Source of the DNA: Streptomyces antnestii
GTDB taxonomy: Bacteria; Actinomycetota; Actinomycetes; Streptomycetales; Streptomycetaceae
Reading direction: 5' to 3'
NCBI RefSeq assembly: GCF_004005495.1
Contig: NZ_RZYA01000015.1
Coordinates: 1-64,000 of the forward strand
Length of the DNA: 64,000 nt
Shown: positions 9,401-17,808 of the stretch, in pieces
Position numbering within the stretch: position 1 is the stretch's first letter
Layout of the letters: the number at the start of each line of letters is the position of its first letter
Notes under the pieces: model-generated
Seen by the model: only the letters and a program-made list of their open reading frames with translations
Databases searched by the model: none
Told to the model about the DNA's origin: nothing
Program-made: the position numbers and the translations under genes

Positions 9401-10298
9401 CGTCCATGCCGAGCTTGCCGTCGCGGGCGCGGCGGACGATGTCCTCGTAGGCCTGCCAGAACTCGAAGAAGTTCAGCGTCTCGGCCTTCTTGATGCCGGC
9501 GACGACGAGCTGGCGGTCGCCGTTGGGCTTCACCAGGTCGATGGCGAGGCCGAAGTTCACGTGCTCCGGCTTGACCAGGGTCGGCTTGCCGTCCTTCTGG
9601 GCGAAGGAGTAGTTCATCGACGGCATGGCCTTGATGGCCTGCACCATCGCGTAGCCGATGAGGTGGGTGAAGGAGATCTTCCCGCCCCGGGCACGCTTCA
9701 GGTGGTTGTTGATGACGATGCGGTTGTCGAAGAGCAGCTTCACCGGGACCGCGCGCACGGACGTCGCCGTGGGGACCTCGATGGAGGCGTTCATGTTCTT
9801 CGCGACCGCGGCGCTCGGGCCGCGCAGCGTCACGTACTCGGGGCCGGCGGGGGCCTCGGTCGCGGGCTGCGCCTTGGCGGGCGCCGGGGCCGTCACCGCG
9901 GCGGCGGCCGGCTTGGCGGGGGCCGAGGTGGCGGGCTTGGTGGCCGGGGCGACCGGAGCGACCGGGGCGGCGGGGGCCGCCTGGGCCTGGACCGGTGCCG
10001 GGGCCGGCGCCGGAGCGGCGGGAGCCGGCGCGGCGGCGGGCGCCGGGGCGGCGGGCGCGGCGGTGCCGGGGCCGGAACCCTGTGCGGGGGCTCCGGTCGT
10101 CGGCTGGGCCGGGGCGCCCGGCTTGTAGTCGGCGAAGAAGTCCCACCAGGCTCGGTCTACCGAGTTCGGGTCCTGGAGGTACTGCTGATAGATCTCGTCG
10201 ACGAGCCACTCATTGGGACCGAAAGCGGCGGCAGGACTCTTGCCCTGCCCCTCTTGGTCGGTCGAGGTGCTCGAGTTACTGGGGGACTGTGGCGACAC
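6480..10298 (-). CDS. kgd: Multifunctional 2-oxoglutarate metabolism enzyme (decarboxylase/dehydrogenase E1 with fused E2 domain)
   Basis: This 1272-residue protein handles 2-oxoglutarate in the TCA cycle: ThDP-dependent decarboxylation, E1 activity of the oxoglutarate dehydrogenase complex, and succinyl transfer. In order it has an E1 N-terminal segment (FGPNEWLVDEIYQQYLQDP), an Ala/Pro-rich linker, an E2-type acyltransferase domain ending in STYDHRVIQGAASGEF with the catalytic His, and the E1 transketolase core (VIGMAHRGRLNVLANIVGKS, HVNGDDPEAV, GHEGQGP-like C-terminal region). This fused form without a lipoyl domain is typical of actinobacteria. GTG at 10298 was chosen because GGAAGAGGG precedes it and the protein then starts SPQSPSNSS as in relatives; the open frame further upstream lacks family sequence. 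In the family it is regulated by the FHA protein GarA/OdhI. Confidence 0.95.
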   Translation of the reverse strand: MSPQSPSNSSTSTDQEGQGKSPAAAFGPNEWLVDEIYQQYLQDPNSVDRAWWDFFADYKPGAPAQPTTGAPAQGSGPGTAAPAAPAPAAAPAPAAPAPAPAPVQAQAAPAAPVAPVAPATKPATSAPAKPAAAAVTAPAPAKAQPATEAPAGPEYVTLRGPSAAVAKNMNASIEVPTATSVRAVPVKLLFDNRIVINNHLKRARGGKISFTHLIGYAMVQAIKAMPSMNYSFAQKDGKPTLVKPEHVNFGLAIDLVKPNGDRQLVVAGIKKAETLNFFEFWQAYEDIVRRARDGKLGMDDFTGVTVSLTNPGGLGTVHSVPRLMPGQSVIMGVGSMDYPAEFQGTSQDTLNKLGISKVMTLTSTYDHRVIQGAASGEFLRVVANLLLGENEFYDEIFKALRIPYEPVRWFKDIDASHDDDVTKAARVFELIHSYRVRGHVMADTDPLEYKQRKHPDLDITEHGLTLWDLEREFAVGGFAGKSMMKLRDILGVLRESYCRTTGIEYMHIQDPKQRKWLQDRVERAHNKPEREEQLRILRRLNAAEAFETFLQTKYVGQKRFSLEGGESVIPLLDAVIDSAAESRLDEVVIGMAHRGRLNVLANIVGKSYAQIFREFEGNLDPKSMHGSGDVKYHLGAEGTFTGLDGEQIKVSLAANPSHLETVDPVIEGITRAKQDIINKGGTDFTVLPVALHGDAAFAGQGVVAETLNMSQLRGYRTGGTVHIVINNQVGFTAAPESSRSSMYATDVARMIEAPIFHVNGDDPEAVVRVARLAFEFRQAFNKDVVIDLICYRRRGHNESDNPAFTQPLMYDLIDKKRSVRKLYTESLIGRGDITLEEAEQALQDFQGQLEKVFAEVREATAQPAPAPVGDPQADFPVAVTTAISQETVKRIAESQVNIPDRVTVHPRLMPQLQRRAAMIEDGTIDWGMGETLAIGSLLLEGTPVRLSGQDSRRGTFGQRHAVLIDRETGEDFTPLLYLSDDQARYNVYDSLLSEYAVMGFEYGYSLARPESLVMWEAQFGDFVNGAQTVVDEYISAAEQKWGQTSGVTLLLPHGYEGQGPDHSSARPERFLQLCAQNNMTVAMPTLPSNYFHLLRWQVHNPHHKPLVVFTPKSMLRLKAAASKAEEFTTGGFRPVIGDASVDPAAVRKVVFCAGKVYYDLDAERQKRGVTDTAIIRIERLYPLPGAELQAEISKYPNAEKYLWAQEEPANQGAWPFIALNLIDHLDLAIGPDIPHGERLRRISRPKGSSPAVGSAKRHQAEQEQLVREVFEA

Positions 10299-10559
10299 GG
10301 CGGTAACCGCCCTCTTCCGCTTCTCACAAGGTGATGGACAGCGGGAATAAAGGCTACGCCTCCAACACCGGGACTTGCAGACCGGGCGGGCCATCCGTCG
10401 CGTAAGTCACATCGGAGACCGTGTTTCGACGCTGGAAATGGCGGGAAACAAGCGGGGTTCCGGTTCACCTTGGGTGCGCCCTTGTACGAGTGCGGCCCGT
10501 GGGCCCGCACCCTGTGACGAATGGCACGGCGATCTTGTGCTTCCGCTTCGAACCCTACG

Positions 10560-11867
10560 TCAACTTTGTGCTCGGGGCAGGCCCGGAAGAGTGACCTGGA
10601 TCCGGCAGCCCCGAGCGGATTCGGCCACACCGATCCGGCCGCCGTGCAGGTCCACGGCCCAGCGCGCGATGGCGAGGCCGAGACCGGTGCCGCCGTCGCT
10701 GCCGGGGCCGTGCGCGCCCTTGACGTGGCCGCCGCGGTTGAAGCGCTCGAAGACGCGGTGCCACTCCGACTTCGGGATGCCGGGACCCTCGTCGAGGACT
10801 TCCAGGTCGAGGGACTCGGGGTAGAGCCCGCGCCGGGCGAGCACGGTGACCCGGCCGTGCGGCGGGCTGTGCTTGACGGCGTTGTCGATGAGGTTGGCCA
10901 CGACCTGGTGGATCCGCTCGGGGTCCGCGTGCGCGGTCAGCTCCGGCGGGGACACGTCGAGGTGCAGATGCACATCGTTACGCGTGTGGGTGCCCGAGCC
11001 CGAGGCGATGCCGGCGCGCTGCGAGGCGACCATGTTGGCCTCCTTCAGTACGCCCGACAGATAGGGCCACACCTCGAAGCGGCGGGCCTTGAGCGGGACC
11101 ACGCCGTTGTCGAGCCGGGAGAGGTCGAGCAGGGTCTCGACGAGCCTGCCCAGGCGCTCGGTCTGTTTCAGGGCGGTGCGCATGGTCTCGGGGTCGGCCG
11201 CCGAGACGCCGTCCACGACGTTCTCCAGGACGGCGCGCAGGCCCGCGATCGGGGTGCGCAGCTCGTGGGAGACGTTCGCCACGAGCTCCTTGCGCTGCTG
11301 GTCCTGGGCCTCCAGGTCGTCGGCCATGCGATTGATCGTCGCGGCCAGGTCGCCGAGCTCGTCGCGCCGGTCGGCGCCGCGGACCCGGCGGGTGTAGTCG
11401 CCGTGCGCGATGGAGCGGGCGACCGTGTTCATCTCGTCGAGCGGGGCGGTCAGCGAGTGCGCCACGAACTGGGTGATGAGGAGTGTGGCGATCACAGAGA
11501 AGACCGTGATGAAGCGGAGCTCGGTCTGGGTGCGGACGGCGACCATGAGCAGTCCGGTGGTGATGAACACCGAGACGACGACGAGCGTGCCGAGCTTGGT
11601 CTTGATGGAGAACGGCCGCAGGCCGCCCTGCGCCCAGTGGGCCGCGAGGGGCGGGCCGGCTCCTCGGTCACGACAAGGCGCGCTGCCGGCCGGAGCCAGC
11701 TCGACCTGCTCCTGCTCCTGCTCCTGCGGGAGCGCGGGTTCCGCAGGGCCGGGCTGTACCGGGATCGCCCCGGACGTGCCGCCCGGGGTGTCAGGGATCC
11801 CGGCGTCCCGCACCTCGGCGCCGGGCCGCCGCGTCACGTCACCGTTCGCGTCGCCGCTGCCGGTCAT
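10560..11867 (-). CDS. Two-component sensor histidine kinase, small-loop membrane type
   Basis: The kinase is 435 residues. After an 85-residue Pro/Gln-rich cytoplasmic N-terminus come two closely spaced membrane helices (about 92-112 and 118-138) with a very short outer loop, which suggests intramembrane sensing. A HAMP domain follows (SLTAPLDEMNTVARSIAHGDY), then the phosphoacceptor box VANVSHELRTP with His201, then the ATPase with the N box (NLIDNAVKHS), G1 (DEGPGIP) and G2 (GGTGLGLAIARW). ATG at 11867-11865 overlaps the stop of the upstream response regulator by 4 bases (ATGA), so the two are translationally coupled. The stimulus is unknown. Confidence 0.92.
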   Translation of the reverse strand: MTGSGDANGDVTRRPGAEVRDAGIPDTPGGTSGAIPVQPGPAEPALPQEQEQEQVELAPAGSAPCRDRGAGPPLAAHWAQGGLRPFSIKTKLGTLVVVSVFITTGLLMVAVRTQTELRFITVFSVIATLLITQFVAHSLTAPLDEMNTVARSIAHGDYTRRVRGADRRDELGDLAATINRMADDLEAQDQQRKELVANVSHELRTPIAGLRAVLENVVDGVSAADPETMRTALKQTERLGRLVETLLDLSRLDNGVVPLKARRFEVWPYLSGVLKEANMVASQRAGIASGSGTHTRNDVHLHLDVSPPELTAHADPERIHQVVANLIDNAVKHSPPHGRVTVLARRGLYPESLDLEVLDEGPGIPKSEWHRVFERFNRGGHVKGAHGPGSDGGTGLGLAIARWAVDLHGGRIGVAESARGCRIQVTLPGLPRAQS

Positions 11868-12601
11868 GGCGTCGGCGTCTCCAGCGCGTAGCCCACACCG
11901 TGGACGGTGCGGATGCGCTCGGCTCCGATCTTCCGGCGCAGCGCCTTGATGTGGCTGTCCACGGTCCGGGTGCCCGACGCGTCCGCCCAGTCCCACACCT
12001 CGGCGAGCAGCTGCTCGCGCGAGAGGACGGCGCGGGGCGTGTTGGCCAGGCAGACCAGGAGGTCGAACTCGGTCGGTGTCAGATGCACGTCCTCGGAGCG
12101 CACCCGCACGCGGCGCTGCGCGTGGTCGATCTCCAGCTCGCCGAGCCGCAGGATCCCGCTCCGGGGCGTGGCCGCCGCGAGGGCCGCGCGCTCCACCCTG
12201 CGCAGCAGGACGTGCACGCGGGCCGCGAGCTCCCGCATCGAGAAGGGTTTCGTCATGTAGTCGTCGGCACCCACGCCGAGCCCGACGAGCATGTCCGTCT
12301 CGTCGTCGCGCGCCGTGAGCATCATCACCGGCACCGGCCGCTGCGCCTGCACGCGGCGGCAGACCTCGAGCCCGTCGAAGCCGGGCAGCATGATGTCGAG
12401 GATCAGCAGATCCGGTTGCCATGCCTCGGCCGTGTCGACCGCCGCCGGACCGTCCTGAGCTGTTTGCACGAGGAATCCCTCGGCCCGCAGCCGTGCGGCG
12501 ATGGCGTCGACGATCGTGGGGTCGTCCTCGACCACCAGGACCCGTCGCTGGGCACCCGGCGTCGCCGTGCTGCCGTTGTGGGAGGTGTGTGTCTGCTCCA
12601 T
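11864..12601 (-). CDS. OmpR/PhoB-type response regulator
   Basis: This 245-residue protein has a receiver domain (VLVVEDDPTIVDAI, phospho-acceptor Asp69 in LLILDIMLPGFDG, conserved Lys in DDYMTKPF) followed by a C-terminal winged-helix DNA-binding domain (LTPTEFDLLVCLANTPRAVL, TRTVDSHIKALRRKIG, IRTVHGVGYALE). It is the partner of the histidine kinase encoded immediately downstream in an overlapping frame. ATG at 12601 has AGGGGCGGGG upstream; an ATG 8 codons earlier is less well placed. Target genes are unknown. Confidence 0.93.
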   Translation of the reverse strand: MEQTHTSHNGSTATPGAQRRVLVVEDDPTIVDAIAARLRAEGFLVQTAQDGPAAVDTAEAWQPDLLILDIMLPGFDGLEVCRRVQAQRPVPVMMLTARDDETDMLVGLGVGADDYMTKPFSMRELAARVHVLLRRVERAALAAATPRSGILRLGELEIDHAQRRVRVRSEDVHLTPTEFDLLVCLANTPRAVLSREQLLAEVWDWADASGTRTVDSHIKALRRKIGAERIRTVHGVGYALETPTP

Positions 12602-12694
12602 CGCCCCGCCCCTGAATGCGCACATCCGTGTGCGCTTGACGCTTGAATGATCTGGGTTTCGGCAGTCAGCGTACGGGGAGTTACCGCGAGTCGG

Positions 12695-13396
12695 CTACGC
12701 AGCCCTGACCGCGAGATGCACGACGTCCGGTACGCCCCGGACAACCGGGATCTCTTCGGTGCGGACCGACTGGAATCCGGCATTCCGCAAGGTTCCTTCG
12801 AAATTTGCGGACGGCCGTGCCGACCACACGGCGAGTACGCCACCGGGCGTGAGCCGCGCGTGACAGGCGGCGAGACCTACCGGTGAGTAGAGGCTGCCGT
12901 TACCCTCCGTCACCGTCCAGTCCGGTCCGTTGTCGATGTCGAGGCAGAGCGCGTCGAACGTATCGGCCGATTCCCGGACGTACGAGACGAGGTCCGCCTC
13001 CACAATCTCCGTGCGTGGGTCCGCGAGCGCGGACCGTGACAGCTCGGCCAGCGGCCCCTCGCGATGCCAGCCGATGATCGCGGGTTCGCGCTCGACGACG
13101 GTGATCCGGCCCCAGCGCGGATTCGCGGCCGCGTGTGCGAGGGAGAATCCGACGCCGAGTCCGCCGATGAGGACACGGGGCTCAGGGCGGCCGTCGAGTG
13201 CGTCGAGCGCCGCGTCGACGAGCAGCCGCTCGGAGCGGCCGTCGGACGTATCCATCAGGAAACATCCGTTGGCGATGATCTGGAGCAGCGCTCCGTGGCG
13301 CCGCAGTACGACCTCTCCGGAGGGCCCTTCGCGCCGGTCGAGGGTGACCGGAGCGGTGTGGTCGGTGTCGTACGGGGTGGGGTACGAGGTGGACAT
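12695..13396 (-). CDS. Spermidine-synthase-like methyltransferase-fold protein
   Basis: This 233-residue protein has the spermine/spermidine synthase fold: a beta-rich N-terminus (VVLRRHGALLQIIANGCFLMDT), then the nucleotide-binding Rossmann core with the glycine motif VLIGGLGVGFSLAHA, the acidic VVERE strand end, and ALCLDIDNGPDW. The polyamine synthase catalytic Asp region is not clearly conserved, so it may be a decarboxy-SAM-unrelated paralogue; members of this group are common single genes in Streptomyces. ATG 13396 has AGGA 8 bases upstream; ATG 13405 is an alternative with poorer spacing. Substrate unknown. Confidence 0.75.
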   Translation of the reverse strand: MSTSYPTPYDTDHTAPVTLDRREGPSGEVVLRRHGALLQIIANGCFLMDTSDGRSERLLVDAALDALDGRPEPRVLIGGLGVGFSLAHAAANPRWGRITVVEREPAIIGWHREGPLAELSRSALADPRTEIVEADLVSYVRESADTFDALCLDIDNGPDWTVTEGNGSLYSPVGLAACHARLTPGGVLAVWSARPSANFEGTLRNAGFQSVRTEEIPVVRGVPDVVHLAVRAA

Positions 13397-13570
13397 GGCG
13401 TCCATCCTGCCGTAACCCCGCGGGCACCTCACTGCCTCGGTGAGGGGGTTGCAGGGTTGTTGTGAGAGTGCTGTGGATCTCGCCCGGCGTGGTGTCGGTC
13501 ATAGACAGAGAAGTGCCGTGGGCGAAGGGTGGGGCGGGCCGCAAGGGCTCGGAAGGGAAGGGTGCCGCAG

Positions 13571-14353
13571 GTGGAGCGTGGCGTGACGGCCGAGGCCGAT
13601 GAGGCGGACTTTTCTCCGGGGGCGCCGCCGGACGTCGTCCCGCGGCCTCTGCTCGACACGGTCCCGCCCCAGGCGCCCGCGCTCGCCCCGCCGGGTTCCG
13701 TACGCGCCCCGCGCCGCCGTGTCCGCCCCTGGCGCCTGCTCCCGACGCCCACGGGGACGCCGTTCACCTTCGTCTACGCCGCCCTGCTCGTCGGCACGTC
13801 CCTGTTCACGCTGCTGGCCGACCCCGACCTCGTCGCCTCCGCGCTGCGGGAGTCCAGTACGGATGCCGCGCATCTCGCGCACACGCCCGTGTTCGTCCTG
13901 GTCGCCAGCGCGCTGTGGATCGCCGGCGGGGTCACCTCGCCGTTCGCGACCGGTTTCCTCGTCGTGCTCACGGCCCTGGAGCGCCGTATCGGCTCCTGGC
14001 GCACCGCCGGTGTCTTCCTGCTCGGTCACGTCGTCGCGACGCTCGCCACCGAGGTGCCCGTCGGGCTCTCCGTGGTGGTGGGGTACCTGCCCGAGAGTTC
14101 GCTGCACCGCCTCGACTACGGCATCAGCTTCGGCGTGGCCGCGAGCGTGGGCGCGCTCACGGGGCTGCTCACGCCCTGGCTGCGCTGGTCCGTGCTCCTC
14201 GTCTTCGGCGGAATGCTGCTCGACGACCTGGCCGCCTTCACGGACCCGATGACGAGCTGCGGCCACCTCATGGCCCTGACCGTCGGCGTCGCCACCTGGC
14301 CGCTGGTACGCCGCTGGCGCCGCGCCTTCCTAAGTCCCGCAAGTCCCCTCTGA
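13571..14353 (+). CDS. Rhomboid-like multipass membrane protein
   Basis: The protein is about 260 residues, with an N-terminal Pro/Arg-rich cytoplasmic arm and then about six hydrophobic helices (FVYAALLVGTSLFTLLA, TPVFVLVASALWIAGGV, ATGFLVVLTALE, GVFLLGHVVATLATEVPVG, ISFGVAASVGALTGLLTP, LLVFGGMLLDDLAAF, HLMALTVGVATWPLV). The layout matches rhomboid-like proteins. The rhomboid catalytic GxSG is not present where expected (FGVAASVGALTG); the last helix keeps a His (CGHLMAL). Proteolytic activity is therefore doubtful. GTG 13571 has GGAAGG 12 bases before it; GTG 13529 is an alternative start. Confidence 0.7.
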   Translation: MERGVTAEADEADFSPGAPPDVVPRPLLDTVPPQAPALAPPGSVRAPRRRVRPWRLLPTPTGTPFTFVYAALLVGTSLFTLLADPDLVASALRESSTDAAHLAHTPVFVLVASALWIAGGVTSPFATGFLVVLTALERRIGSWRTAGVFLLGHVVATLATEVPVGLSVVVGYLPESSLHRLDYGISFGVAASVGALTGLLTPWLRWSVLLVFGGMLLDDLAAFTDPMTSCGHLMALTVGVATWPLVRRWRRAFLSPASPL

Positions 14354-14429
14354 GCTGCGGATTTCCCCGCCCCGGGAAGTGATCGCCGAGAGCGAACAGG
14401 CCACGGGGAACATTCGGGGACTCACGTGC

Positions 14430-14450
14430 ATTGAGTCTGCATAGCTCAAC
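14430..14450. promoter_or_regulatory. HAIR operator (HspR site) upstream of lon
   Basis: ATTGAGT-CTGCATA-GCTCAAC matches the HAIR consensus CTTGAGT-N7-ACTCAAG in 5 of 7 positions of each arm with the exact 7-base spacer. It lies 31 bases before the lon start. In Streptomyces the repressor HspR controls lon through such a site (established for S. lividans). Confidence 0.85.
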
Positions 14451-14481
14451 TTGACTGCTACTCACTGCTTAAGGGGAGATC

Positions 14482-16896
14482 ATGGCTTCGACGTCCACAC
14501 CGCTCACCCTGCCCGTGCTGCCGCTCGACGACGAGGTCGTGCTGCCCGGAATGGTGGTGCCCCTGGACCTCAACGACACCGACGTACGAGCCGCGGTGGA
14601 GGCCGCACAAGCGGCCGCGCGTTCCAGCGGCTCCGTGGGCGGCAGCAAGCCGAAGGTGCTGCTTGTTCCCCGGATCGACGGCACGTACGCGAACACCGGA
14701 GTCCTCGGCACGGTCGAGCAGGTGGGCCGCCTGGCCGACGGAGACCCCGGCGCGCTGATCCGCGGCCGCAGCCGGGTACGGATCGGCGCAGCCACGACCG
14801 GCCCCGGCGCCGCCCTGTGGGTCGAGGGCCTCGCGGTCGAGGAGACCGTGCCGGACCCGCTGCCCGGCTCCGTCACCGAGCTGGTCACGGAATACAAGGC
14901 ACTCGCCACGAACTGGCTGAAGAAGCGCGGCGCCTGGCAGGTCGTCGACCGCGTCCAGCAGATCGACGACGTCTCCGCGCTCGCCGACAACTCCGGCTAC
15001 TCGCCCTTCCTGAGCACCCCGCAGAAGGTGGAGCTCCTGGAGACGGCGGACCCGGTCTCCCGGCTGAAGCTGGCGACCGCGCAGCTGCGTGAGCACCTCG
15101 CCGAGCAGGACGTCGCCGAGAGCATCGCCAAGGACGTGCAGGACGGCGTCGACAAGCAGCAGCGCGAGTTCCTGCTCCGCCGCCAGCTGGAGGCCGTGCG
15201 CAAGGAGCTGCGCGAGCTGAACGGCGAGGCGGAGGGCGAGGAGTCCGACGACTACCGCGCCCGCGTCGAGGCAGCCGACCTCCCGGAGAAGGTCCGCGAG
15301 GCCGCGCTCAAGGAGGTCGAGAAGCTGGAGCGGTCCAGCGACCAGTCCCCCGAGGGCTCCTGGATCCGCACCTGGCTCGACACCGTCCTCGAACTGCCAT
15401 GGAACGAGCGGACGGAGGACGAGTACGACATCAAGGGCGCCCAGCGTGTCCTGGACGCCGAGCACTCCGGCCTGGAGGACGTGAAGGAGCGCATCACCGA
15501 GTACCTGGCCGTGCGCAAGCGCCGCTCCGAGCGCGGGCTCGGTGTCGTCGGCGGACGCAGGGGCGGTGCCGTGCTCGCGCTCGTCGGCCCGCCCGGCGTC
15601 GGCAAGACCTCGCTCGGCGAGTCCGTGGCGCACGCGATGGGCCGCAAGTTCGTCCGCGTCGCCCTCGGCGGCGTACGGGACGAGGCCGAGATCCGCGGAC
15701 ACCGGCGTACGTACGTGGGTGCCCTGCCCGGCCGTATCGTGCGGGCCATCAAGGAGGCCGGGTCCATGAACCCGGTGGTCCTGCTCGACGAGATCGACAA
15801 GGTGGGCTCCGACTACCGCGGCGACCCGGCCGCGGCCCTGCTCGAAGTCCTCGACCCGGCGCAGAACCACACGTTCCGCGACCACTACCTGGAGGTCGAA
15901 CTCGACCTCAGCGACGTCGTGTTCCTCGCGACGGCGAACGTCCTGGAGGCCATCCCGGAGGCACTGCTCGACCGCATGGAGCTGGTCAGGCTCGACGGGT
16001 ACACCGAGGACGAGAAGGTCGTCATCGCCCGCGACCACCTGCTCCCGCGCCAGCTGGAGCGGGCCGGTCTGGAGAAGGACGAGGTCACTCTCGACGAGAG
16101 CGCCCTGCGCAAGCTGGCGGGGGAGTACACCCGCGAAGCCGGCGTGCGCAACCTGGAACGGGCCGTGGCACGCCTGCTGAGGAAGGTCGCCGCCCAGCAC
16201 GAACTGGGTGAGCGCGAGCTGCCGTTCACGGTCGGCGACGGTGACCTGCGGTCGCTCATCGGGCGGCCGCACCACGTGCCCGAGGCGGCCCAGGACCCGG
16301 CCGAGCGCCGCACGGCGGTGCCGGGTGTCGCGACCGGACTCGCGGTCACCGGCGCGGGCGGTGACGTCCTCTACGTGGAGGCGTCCCTCGCCGACCCGGA
16401 GACAGGCGCGGCCGGCCTGACCCTGACCGGTCAGCTCGGCGACGTGATGAAGGAGTCCGCGCAGATCGCCCTCTCCTTCCTGCGCTCGCACGGCGCCGAA
16501 CTGGAGCTGCCCGTCACCGGCCTGAAGGACCGGGGCGTGCACATCCACTTCCCGGCGGGCGCGGTGCCGAAGGACGGCCCGAGCGCGGGTGTCACCATGA
16601 CGACCGCTCTCGCGTCGCTGCTCAGCGGGCGTCAGGTCCGCACGGACGTGGCGATGACCGGTGAGGTCTCGCTGACCGGCCGTGTGCTGCCGATCGGCGG
16701 CGTCAAGCAGAAGCTGCTCGCGGCGCACCGGGCCGGCCTCACGACGGTCGTCATCCCGAAGCGCAACGAGGCGGATCTGGACGACGTTCCGGCCGAGGTC
16801 CTGGAGAAGCTGGACGTGCACCCGGTGACGGATGTGCGGCAGGTCCTCGAACTGGCGCTCGCGCCGGCCGCGGTGGAGGTTCCGGTCGCGGCGTGA
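14482..16896 (+). CDS. lon: ATP-dependent serine protease Lon (endopeptidase La)
   Basis: This is the 804-residue cytoplasmic AAA+ protease that degrades misfolded and regulatory proteins. Its order is an N-terminal substrate-recognition domain (about 1-200), a helical linker, an AAA+ module with Walker A GPPGVGKT at residues 369-376 and Walker B PVVLLDEIDK, and a C-terminal protease domain with catalytic Ser701 in PKDGPSAG and Lys744 in GGVKQKLLAAH (43 residues apart, as in E. coli). Length is normal. The ATG has AAGGGGAG 5 bases upstream. The HAIR site 31 bases upstream indicates control by HspR, so synthesis should rise on heat shock or protein damage. A hairpin terminator follows. Confidence 0.98.
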   Translation: MASTSTPLTLPVLPLDDEVVLPGMVVPLDLNDTDVRAAVEAAQAAARSSGSVGGSKPKVLLVPRIDGTYANTGVLGTVEQVGRLADGDPGALIRGRSRVRIGAATTGPGAALWVEGLAVEETVPDPLPGSVTELVTEYKALATNWLKKRGAWQVVDRVQQIDDVSALADNSGYSPFLSTPQKVELLETADPVSRLKLATAQLREHLAEQDVAESIAKDVQDGVDKQQREFLLRRQLEAVRKELRELNGEAEGEESDDYRARVEAADLPEKVREAALKEVEKLERSSDQSPEGSWIRTWLDTVLELPWNERTEDEYDIKGAQRVLDAEHSGLEDVKERITEYLAVRKRRSERGLGVVGGRRGGAVLALVGPPGVGKTSLGESVAHAMGRKFVRVALGGVRDEAEIRGHRRTYVGALPGRIVRAIKEAGSMNPVVLLDEIDKVGSDYRGDPAAALLEVLDPAQNHTFRDHYLEVELDLSDVVFLATANVLEAIPEALLDRMELVRLDGYTEDEKVVIARDHLLPRQLERAGLEKDEVTLDESALRKLAGEYTREAGVRNLERAVARLLRKVAAQHELGERELPFTVGDGDLRSLIGRPHHVPEAAQDPAERRTAVPGVATGLAVTGAGGDVLYVEASLADPETGAAGLTLTGQLGDVMKESAQIALSFLRSHGAELELPVTGLKDRGVHIHFPAGAVPKDGPSAGVTMTTALASLLSGRQVRTDVAMTGEVSLTGRVLPIGGVKQKLLAAHRAGLTTVVIPKRNEADLDDVPAEVLEKLDVHPVTDVRQVLELALAPAAVEVPVAA

Positions 16897-16915
16897 CGGA
16901 CGCGTCCGGATGACG

Positions 16916-16947
16916 AAGGCCCGGATCCCTCGCGGGGTCCGGGCCTT
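16916..16947. terminator. Bidirectional terminator between lon and the muramidase gene
   Basis: Arms AAGGCCCGGATCCC (16916-16929) and GGGGTCCGGGCCTT (16934-16947) pair over 14 bp with one G-U. The hairpin lies between convergent genes. Confidence 0.8.
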
Positions 16948-16971
16948 CCCTGTGTGGCTAGGCGCTAGCCG

Positions 16972-17808
16972 CTAGCCGTTGGCCAGCGCCTGGAGGCGGT
17001 CGTAGGCGCCGTTGAACTTGCTGTGGTCACCGACCGTCGGGCCGGACGACGTGTACTGCCACATCGTGTAGTAGAGCCAGCCGGCCGGGAGCTCGCCCGG
17101 GTCGGTGTTGTAGCGGGCGACCCAGAGCGGATTGGTGGTCCCGAAGGCACTGGAGTTGCCGGTGCACTGCTGCCACCAGCTGGTCGCCGTGTAGATCACG
17201 GCGTCGCGGCCCGTACGGGCCTTGTACTGGTTGACGAAGTCGCGGATCCAGCTGACCATCCCGGCCGCGGTCTTGCCGTAGCAGGCCGCGCCGTAGGGGT
17301 TCCACTCGATGTCGAGCGCGCCCGGCAGCGTCCTGCCGTCGGCGGACCAGCCGCCGCCGTGGTCCACGAAGTAGTTGGCCTGGGTGGCGCCGCTCGTCGT
17401 GTCCGGGGTGGCGAAGTGGTACGAGCCGCGGATCATGCCCACGTTGTAGGAGCCGTTGTACTGCTGCGCGAAGTACGGGTTCGTGTAGTACGTGCCCTCG
17501 GTGGCCTTGACGTAGGCCCACTTCACGCCGCTGTTCCACAGGGTCGACCAGGCCACGTTGCCGTTGTGGCTGCTGGTGTCGACGCCCTCGGTCTGGGTCG
17601 CCTGGTCGCCGGTGGGCAGTCCGCCCTGGCCGTCGTGCTCGGCGACGCCCATGCCCATCGAGGCGGAGCCTCGGGCGGGAGTGTCCGCGGCCTGCGCCGC
17701 GGTGGGCAGGGTGAACAGCAGCGAGAGCGCTGCCAGGATGACTCCGGCCGCCGGGAAGTGCCTTATCAGGCGGGGGCGGCGGACGGTTCCGGATCTGTGC
17801 ACGGGCAT
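16972..17808 (-). CDS. Secreted GH25 muramidase (lysozyme)
   Basis: This 278-residue protein starts with a signal peptide: basic RRPRLIRH, a hydrophobic run (VILAALSLLFTLPTAAQA) and likely cleavage after AQA at about residue 40. The mature part is a GH25 catalytic domain with GVDTSSHNGNVAW (first acidic residue), KATEGTYYTNPYF, GSYHFA and the catalytic LDIEWNP (DxE). It should cleave the beta-1,4 bond of peptidoglycan outside the cell. No separate cell-wall-binding domain is present. ATG 17808 follows GGAGG at ideal spacing, and the signal peptide confirms it. It is convergent with lon. Confidence 0.93.
   Translation of the reverse strand: MPVHRSGTVRRPRLIRHFPAAGVILAALSLLFTLPTAAQAADTPARGSASMGMGVAEHDGQGGLPTGDQATQTEGVDTSSHNGNVAWSTLWNSGVKWAYVKATEGTYYTNPYFAQQYNGSYNVGMIRGSYHFATPDTTSGATQANYFVDHGGGWSADGRTLPGALDIEWNPYGAACYGKTAAGMVSWIRDFVNQYKARTGRDAVIYTATSWWQQCTGNSSAFGTTNPLWVARYNTDPGELPAGWLYYTMWQYTSSGPTVGDHSKFNGAYDRLQALANG

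Noticed and set aside
6525..10334. Very long frame (1269 codons) antisense to kgd
   Set aside because: It is an Arg/Val/Leu-rich shadow with no motifs, caused by GC-rich third positions of kgd on the other strand.
14458..16821. Long antisense frame across lon
   Set aside because: Same cause; lon on the + strand has complete motifs, a HAIR site and a ribosome site.
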